This document shows, piece by piece, positions 60,033-64,000 of a DNA stretch of 64,000 nt. The notes beneath the pieces were generated by a model. It saw nothing but the letters and a program-made list of their open reading frames with translations, was not told where the DNA came from and did no database searches. The translations under genes and the position numbers were made by a program. Within the stretch, counting starts at the first letter, position 1. The number at the start of each line of letters is the position of its first letter. Source of the DNA: Saprospiraceae bacterium (GTDB taxonomy: Bacteria; Bacteroidota; Bacteroidia; Chitinophagales; Saprospiraceae); contig JANQSS010000068.1 in NCBI GenBank assembly GCA_028279185.1, forward strand, positions 1 through 64,000, written 5' to 3'.

Positions 60033-62870
60033 TTAATAAACAAGTATCTTCTTATAAATCGAAAAACCATCCTTTCGGTTGACTTTCAAAAACAACATAC
60101 CCGGCTGAAAATTCTGATTTATAATTTTCATTTCGTTGCCCGTCACCAAGTGAGTAAATAGAGTAGCACCATTTGAATTAACAACTTCTATTGACTCCCA
60201 ACTATATCTATCATCCAAAAGAACCGTAAACTGGTCATTAGCTGGATTCGGATATACAGCAACTTGGATGGATGTTGAAACAACAGAAGAAGTCGAAGAA
60301 TTGTCATCTACAATGGCGAATGCTGGCTGCCAATAACTATAGCATATTTTGTCTTCTGGCTTTACTACCCAATCATAAAAATAGTAATATTGTCCAGTTC
60401 CAAAGCCTGACTCAGTTATTGCCATATAGTCTGAAACAATCGGATAATTAACCATTCCTGCGCTCCGAATAAAGTCAGGACTTGGAAATCCTAAATTCAT
60501 AATGTTTTCATCAGGATCCGTTTTTATTTCATACGATTTATCACGCTCTAAGTCTACATTTAGTAAAAGAGTATTTTGACCAACAGTGATGTCAAACGAT
60601 TCACGGTATATTTCTACTTCTGTAGCCACATCTTCAATTATAATCGACCGAAGTCCGGCTTGCCGTGCGTAAACCGTTAGGCTGTTTAATTTAATATTTT
60701 CGTATGTTTCGAAAAACACTGACGTGCTCAATTGGACATTATGATAACCATCATTTTGACCTGGCTCTTCGATTCCTACATGCATTTCGCCTCTTTCAAT
60801 AACCTCGGGTACTGCGGCGAAAACGATGCTATCGGCAACTAAGGAACCTATAGTAAAAGATGGTCCAGTCTGAATTACCTCTTGGGTGGTGTCCGCCTTC
60901 CAAACCGTTTCAGTACTATTGGACGTGAGCGTCGCCGGATTATTCAAGGCTACCGTATCATTTTGAACAAGAGGTGCCACAACTTCAATGTTTTCAATCA
61001 ACAATGTGTCACTATTATATGTACCGCAGACCCTTTCCTCTGTGAAATAATAGGCTCCACTGGTGGAGGTTTGAATTGTTGCATCCATGCTTCCTGAATT
61101 CCATGTGACCACATATTCGTTTGGTTCACCTGCCGTAAGTGTGACAGCCTCAGCCATACACTTTTCCATTGAGCCGTCGAGCAGTGTCACATGTGGAGGT
61201 TCTGTACTCTCCAATACGACTTGATATGAAGGCAACGTAATCCATTGATCGCTCGAGAAAATCTCAAGCGTGTATACGCCTGGACTTTTGACAACAATTG
61301 ATTGTTCGGTTGCACCATTCGACCATCGAAATATCGTTGCCGGAGGCCCAGTCAATGTTATGGAATCCTCAGCACATAGCACCTGTGCATTTGTCTGAAT
61401 GGATTGATCAGAAAGATTGTATACACCAATTCCCTCTCTAACCTGATATATCGTGTTGGCATCAAGATCAACGTATTTTTCCTCCGCACCTGAAGGCCAA
61501 TAAATAACCACACTATCAATTAACAGTTCATTCCCCAAGCCAAAATGAACAATATTAGTTTTATTTATTCCATAACTTTCACCAGCCCGAATCTCTCTCA
61601 GCTGTGACTTCCCATTTCTAAATATTTCTGCCTTCGCTCCCAGAGCAAATCTATTTGGAGTATTTCCTCTCAACGAGAATTTAATAAAATTACCCGCAGC
61701 CGTGTTATTCCAAAATATTTTATCTGCAATATCCGTCGGTGAATTGTAAATGCGTGCATAACCCGCATAAATATCGAGTCGACCATCATTATTTAGATCA
61801 CCACAAGAAGCCGATTCAATTTGATCATCAGCCTCTGGAAAACCAGCATCAATAAAATAACCGTTCCCGTCGTTCAAAAACATAATATGATCGGACCCGG
61901 GAACAAACATGTCTACGTCGCCATCATTGTCAAAATCTCCTGAAACCAATTGAATCACTCCAGCTTCAAAGGCCACACCTCGACTGACTGCTTCGTCCAC
62001 ATAGGAGCCATCTTCCTGTCGAATAAATAAATTCATGGGTGCACCATGATTTGCGACAAATAGATCAAAATCTCCATCATTGTCCACATCAACAAAATCT
62101 GATACCCAAGATTGATCATTCGACAGTATTTCCGGAAAATCATAGTTACGGACAAAACCTGTGTCTGTTTTTTCAAAGAATTGATTTGTTCGTTCCGGAT
62201 CCCCAGGTTGTGTACCAAGGCGGCATTTTGAAATATATAGATCAAGGTCTCCGTCACGATCATAATCGGAAAATACGGAGCCATAATTTCCGGACCCATC
62301 ACTCGGAGGGTCTGTAGAAAAATCCATTACATTGTTAACTTCCACAAAATTGCCATTACCATCATTGTAGGCAATAAAATTCTCGGCGTCATCGTCGCAT
62401 ACAAAAAGATCAATGTCACCATCATCATCCATATCTGCAAAACTCATTCCTTGTGTCAGGAAACTGGGAGTTACAACCTGAGTTCCTGTGTATTGATCAA
62501 GTGTTGGCCCGGTCCTATAGATCATCAGCCTTTGTGAGCCACCAACGAAAATATCCTGACCTCCAAGTTGATCCACATCGGTCACTCCCAGGCACCAATT
62601 ACGCTGATTTGACACTCGTTCTATCATTTGAGGGGCCATATTTTTATGCCCTTCAGTTTGATAAATCACATATAAATCAAGTGCTTCGTCAAGCACAATT
62701 ATGTCATCAAGTCCATCACCATTGACGTCGGCAATGCCCATTGGTGCACCGCTATTCATTTCAACGTCGTCGACATAGACATCAGAACTAACAAAGGAAA
62801 CCTGCCCCGCCATCCACTGGGCGCTAAAAAAAAGAAATAGTACTAAGATGATATAGTGTCTATGCGTCAT
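60033..62870 (-). CDS. FG-GAP/ASPIC surface protein with T9SS type A sorting domain
   Basis: A 945-residue cell-surface protein. After a signal peptide (1-22) come about eight FG-GAP/VCBS propeller repeats (to about residue 370) with calcium-binding loops such as DVNGDGLDD, DMDDDGDIDLF, DYDRDGDLDLY, DVDNDGDFDLF, DFDNDGDVDMF and DLNNDGRLDIY. An ASPIC/UnbV-like region follows (about 375-470, RFALGAKAEIFRNGKSQLREI, VVIYWPSGAEEKYVDL). Beta domains fill 480-850, and the last 80 residues form a T9SS sorting domain (AVYPNPANDQFTV ... FLKVNRKDGFSIYKKILVY). It binds calcium and is likely an adhesin or glycan-associated protein; this is inference. Confidence 0.93.
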   Translation of the reverse strand: MTHRHYIILVLFLFFSAQWMAGQVSFVSSDVYVDDVEMNSGAPMGIADVNGDGLDDIIVLDEALDLYVIYQTEGHKNMAPQMIERVSNQRNWCLGVTDVDQLGGQDIFVGGSQRLMIYRTGPTLDQYTGTQVVTPSFLTQGMSFADMDDDGDIDLFVCDDDAENFIAYNDGNGNFVEVNNVMDFSTDPPSDGSGNYGSVFSDYDRDGDLDLYISKCRLGTQPGDPERTNQFFEKTDTGFVRNYDFPEILSNDQSWVSDFVDVDNDGDFDLFVANHGAPMNLFIRQEDGSYVDEAVSRGVAFEAGVIQLVSGDFDNDGDVDMFVPGSDHIMFLNDGNGYFIDAGFPEADDQIESASCGDLNNDGRLDIYAGYARIYNSPTDIADKIFWNNTAAGNFIKFSLRGNTPNRFALGAKAEIFRNGKSQLREIRAGESYGINKTNIVHFGLGNELLIDSVVIYWPSGAEEKYVDLDANTIYQVREGIGVYNLSDQSIQTNAQVLCAEDSITLTGPPATIFRWSNGATEQSIVVKSPGVYTLEIFSSDQWITLPSYQVVLESTEPPHVTLLDGSMEKCMAEAVTLTAGEPNEYVVTWNSGSMDATIQTSTSGAYYFTEERVCGTYNSDTLLIENIEVVAPLVQNDTVALNNPATLTSNSTETVWKADTTQEVIQTGPSFTIGSLVADSIVFAAVPEVIERGEMHVGIEEPGQNDGYHNVQLSTSVFFETYENIKLNSLTVYARQAGLRSIIIEDVATEVEIYRESFDITVGQNTLLLNVDLERDKSYEIKTDPDENIMNLGFPSPDFIRSAGMVNYPIVSDYMAITESGFGTGQYYYFYDWVVKPEDKICYSYWQPAFAIVDDNSSTSSVVSTSIQVAVYPNPANDQFTVLLDDRYSWESIEVVNSNGATLFTHLVTGNEMKIINQNFQPGMLFLKVNRKDGFSIYKKILVY

Positions 62871-62892
62871 GGGTCAAATTTTTATCGAATTT

Positions 62893-62900
62893 CAAATATA
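62893..62900 (-). promoter_or_regulatory. Promoter -7 box (TATATTTG) of the FG-GAP gene
   Basis: Minus-strand TATATTTG matches TAnnTTTG and ends 22 bp before the ATG at 62868-62870. No TTG is seen at -33. Confidence 0.5.
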
Positions 62901-62988
62901 CGGATTTGATGTCATGTGTTTAATCCTATGAAAGAGTTGATTTGATACTTCCTAAGCATATCGTAATTAATTAGCAGATTTGCATATT

Positions 62989-63810
62989 ATGGGTCACATC
63001 ATAAATCGACTCGTTACATACTTAAGGTACTACTATCGTGCAAAAACGATTTATCAAATACACTCCCCGTTTCTGTACAACCTGCTAACGAACATCGCTG
63101 CTGAAGACAAGTTATATTACGATTTTCAGATTCTCGATGACTTGAGGAGGCGTCTATACCTTGATGAAACACGGATGGCTAGCGAAGACCCGGGAGCGGG
63201 ATCTCAACTTCAAAAGCAAACCCTACGAGTATGTGATATAGCACGAACTGCATTGTCCCCGCGATGGAAAGCTGAATTCCTGTACCGCCTTATGTTGGAA
63301 TTACAACCTCGTACGATACTCGAACTTGGAACGTCTCTCGGACTGACAACAATGTATTTAGCCAAGGCCGCCCATCCCGGTGAAGTATATACAATAGAAG
63401 GAAGACCCGACATTGCAGAAAAAGCGATGGAAAATTTTAATAAAATTAAAATCCCTAATGTTAAGCTAATTGAAGGTCGATTTGATTACCAGCTCCAACC
63501 GGTTTTAAAAAAAATTCAAACGTTAGACTTTGTTGTTTTAGATGGAAACCATAGATACAAACCTACCGTTTCATATTTTGATGAAATAACTTCTGCCCAT
63601 AAACCTAAGGTCGTTTTAGTTGATGACATTCATTGGTCGAAGGAAATGACAATGGCCTGGAAAAAGCTGAAATCAACAAGTCAATATAATATTGCGATTG
63701 ACTTTTATCATTTTGGTTTATTAATTGAGCACAATAATGTCAATCATAAAATTGATATTGCATATATTGAATACTGGAAAAAGTTTTGGCGAATGGGTTT
63801 TTGGTCATAA
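62989..63810 (+). CDS. Class I SAM-dependent methyltransferase
   Basis: A 273-residue soluble methyltransferase of the O-methyltransferase-like type (MT24 fold). ATG 62989 (MGHIINRLVTYLRYYY) is preferred to the in-frame TTG at 62980. The N-terminal helical region includes IHSPFLYNLLTNI; the Rossmann core has the SAM motif TILELGTSLGLTTMYLA at about residues 115-131, EVYTIEGRPDIAEKA and FVVLDGNHRYKPTVSYFDEI, then VVLVDDIHWSKEM. The acidic GNH/VDDIHW pair resembles the metal-dependent catechol O-methyltransferase group. Acceptor unknown; similar genes are frequent in Bacteroidota. Confidence 0.85.
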   Translation: MGHIINRLVTYLRYYYRAKTIYQIHSPFLYNLLTNIAAEDKLYYDFQILDDLRRRLYLDETRMASEDPGAGSQLQKQTLRVCDIARTALSPRWKAEFLYRLMLELQPRTILELGTSLGLTTMYLAKAAHPGEVYTIEGRPDIAEKAMENFNKIKIPNVKLIEGRFDYQLQPVLKKIQTLDFVVLDGNHRYKPTVSYFDEITSAHKPKVVLVDDIHWSKEMTMAWKKLKSTSQYNIAIDFYHFGLLIEHNNVNHKIDIAYIEYWKKFWRMGFWS

Positions 63811-63848
63811 TCGCCAGGCGCGCTTTTAAAAACAGCTAAATAAACGAT

Positions 63849-64000
63849 ATGCCTCAATTATTCTCTAAGTTGACATTCTTATTGTTGATCAAATGTAGTA
63901 TGGTGTGTACAGCGCAATCGACCACGGCTTTCGAAAAATGTATAACTATGAATCAATTCGAAGATCGATATGCGTCCTATTCCCCTGATGGACAACACAT
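63849..64000 (+). CDS. Start of a secreted, probable PD40/TolB-like protein (3' end outside window)
   Basis: The frame is open from ATG 63849 to the right edge (about 50 codons). The first 26 residues look like a signal peptide (LTFLLLIKCSMVCTAQ). The last visible residues, EDRYASYSPDGQH, match the first strand of a PD40/TolB beta-propeller repeat (A/P-x-x-SPDG), so an exported beta-propeller protein is likely. It starts 39 bp after the methyltransferase stop on the same strand. The call rests on about 13 residues. Confidence 0.55.
   Translation, partial: MPQLFSKLTFLLLIKCSMVCTAQSTTAFEKCITMNQFEDRYASYSPDGQH

Noticed and set aside
1-64000. CRISPR arrays, tRNA, rRNA, insertion sequences, phage attachment sites
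   Set aside because: No repeat-spacer pattern, cloverleaf-like sequence, transposase or integrase gene was seen by reading; a full structural scan was not possible.

Overview
The window reads as chromosomal DNA of a Bacteroidota bacterium, most likely from the Saprospiria (Lewinella/Haliscomenobacter-like) side of the phylum. The class is inference; the phylum is well supported. Evidence: two proteins with type IX secretion (T9SS) C-terminal sorting domains, a PorP/SprF protein beside an OmpA/PD40 protein, a fused 2-oxo acid dehydrogenase E1, BshB1, CoaX, a PASTA-ended FtsI, and promoter octamers of the phylum-specific TAnnTTTG type in front of many genes with almost no Shine-Dalgarno sequences. 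No rRNA, tRNA, CRISPR array, insertion sequence or prophage gene was recognised.

Region 1 (1-12390, minus strand) is the division and cell wall (dcw) cluster in the order mraZ, rsmH, ftsL-like, ftsI, murE, mraY, ftsW, murG, ftsQ, ftsA, ftsZ (ftsZ runs off the left edge). murD and murC, normally between mraY/ftsW and murG/ftsQ, are absent and the flanking genes abut. A long two-step hairpin lies between murE and mraY.

Region 2 (12391-18543) holds an intergenic stretch with inverted repeats and a doubtful 43-codon ORF, a DPM1-type glycosyltransferase, a divergent STAND-type ATPase with a PD-(D/E)XK-like C-terminus, the fused E1 gene and a secreted DUF1573 protein with a strong terminator. The ATPase is preceded by three copies of a palindromic element at exact 53-bp spacing.

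Region 3 (18544-25878, plus) is a tight six-gene run: yaaA, a penicillin acylase-type hydrolase, a small membrane protein, a secreted HExxH zincin, an acyl-CoA carboxylase carboxyltransferase subunit and an RlmL-like rRNA methyltransferase.

Region 4 (25900-39266, minus) carries two secreted surface proteins sharing a GC-ending C-terminal domain, bshB1, a transglutaminase-like protein, two paralogous TPR proteins, an outer-membrane barrel, coaX, purH and tdk.

Region 5 (39365-51934, mostly plus) has a hypothetical gene with pfkA and a rhomboid protease, a DUF1800/DUF1501 pair, pnuC, the porP/ompA-type T9SS-associated pair, a DUF2279 protein and purA.

Region 6 (51959-64000) has a lipoprotein-type methyltransferase, an overlapping rimK / M14 peptidase / dacB operon, a Crp regulator followed by a vitamin K carboxylase-like membrane protein, an L-type lectin, a TerB-like protein, a large FG-GAP/ASPIC surface protein with a T9SS tail, an O-methyltransferase-like gene and the start of a probable PD40 beta-propeller protein.

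No wholly new multi-gene system could be demonstrated. The best candidates for new biology are the 53-bp operator array at the ATPase gene, the overlapping rimK/M14/dacB operon, the OmpA-DUF1573 fusion and the lipidated methyltransferase.
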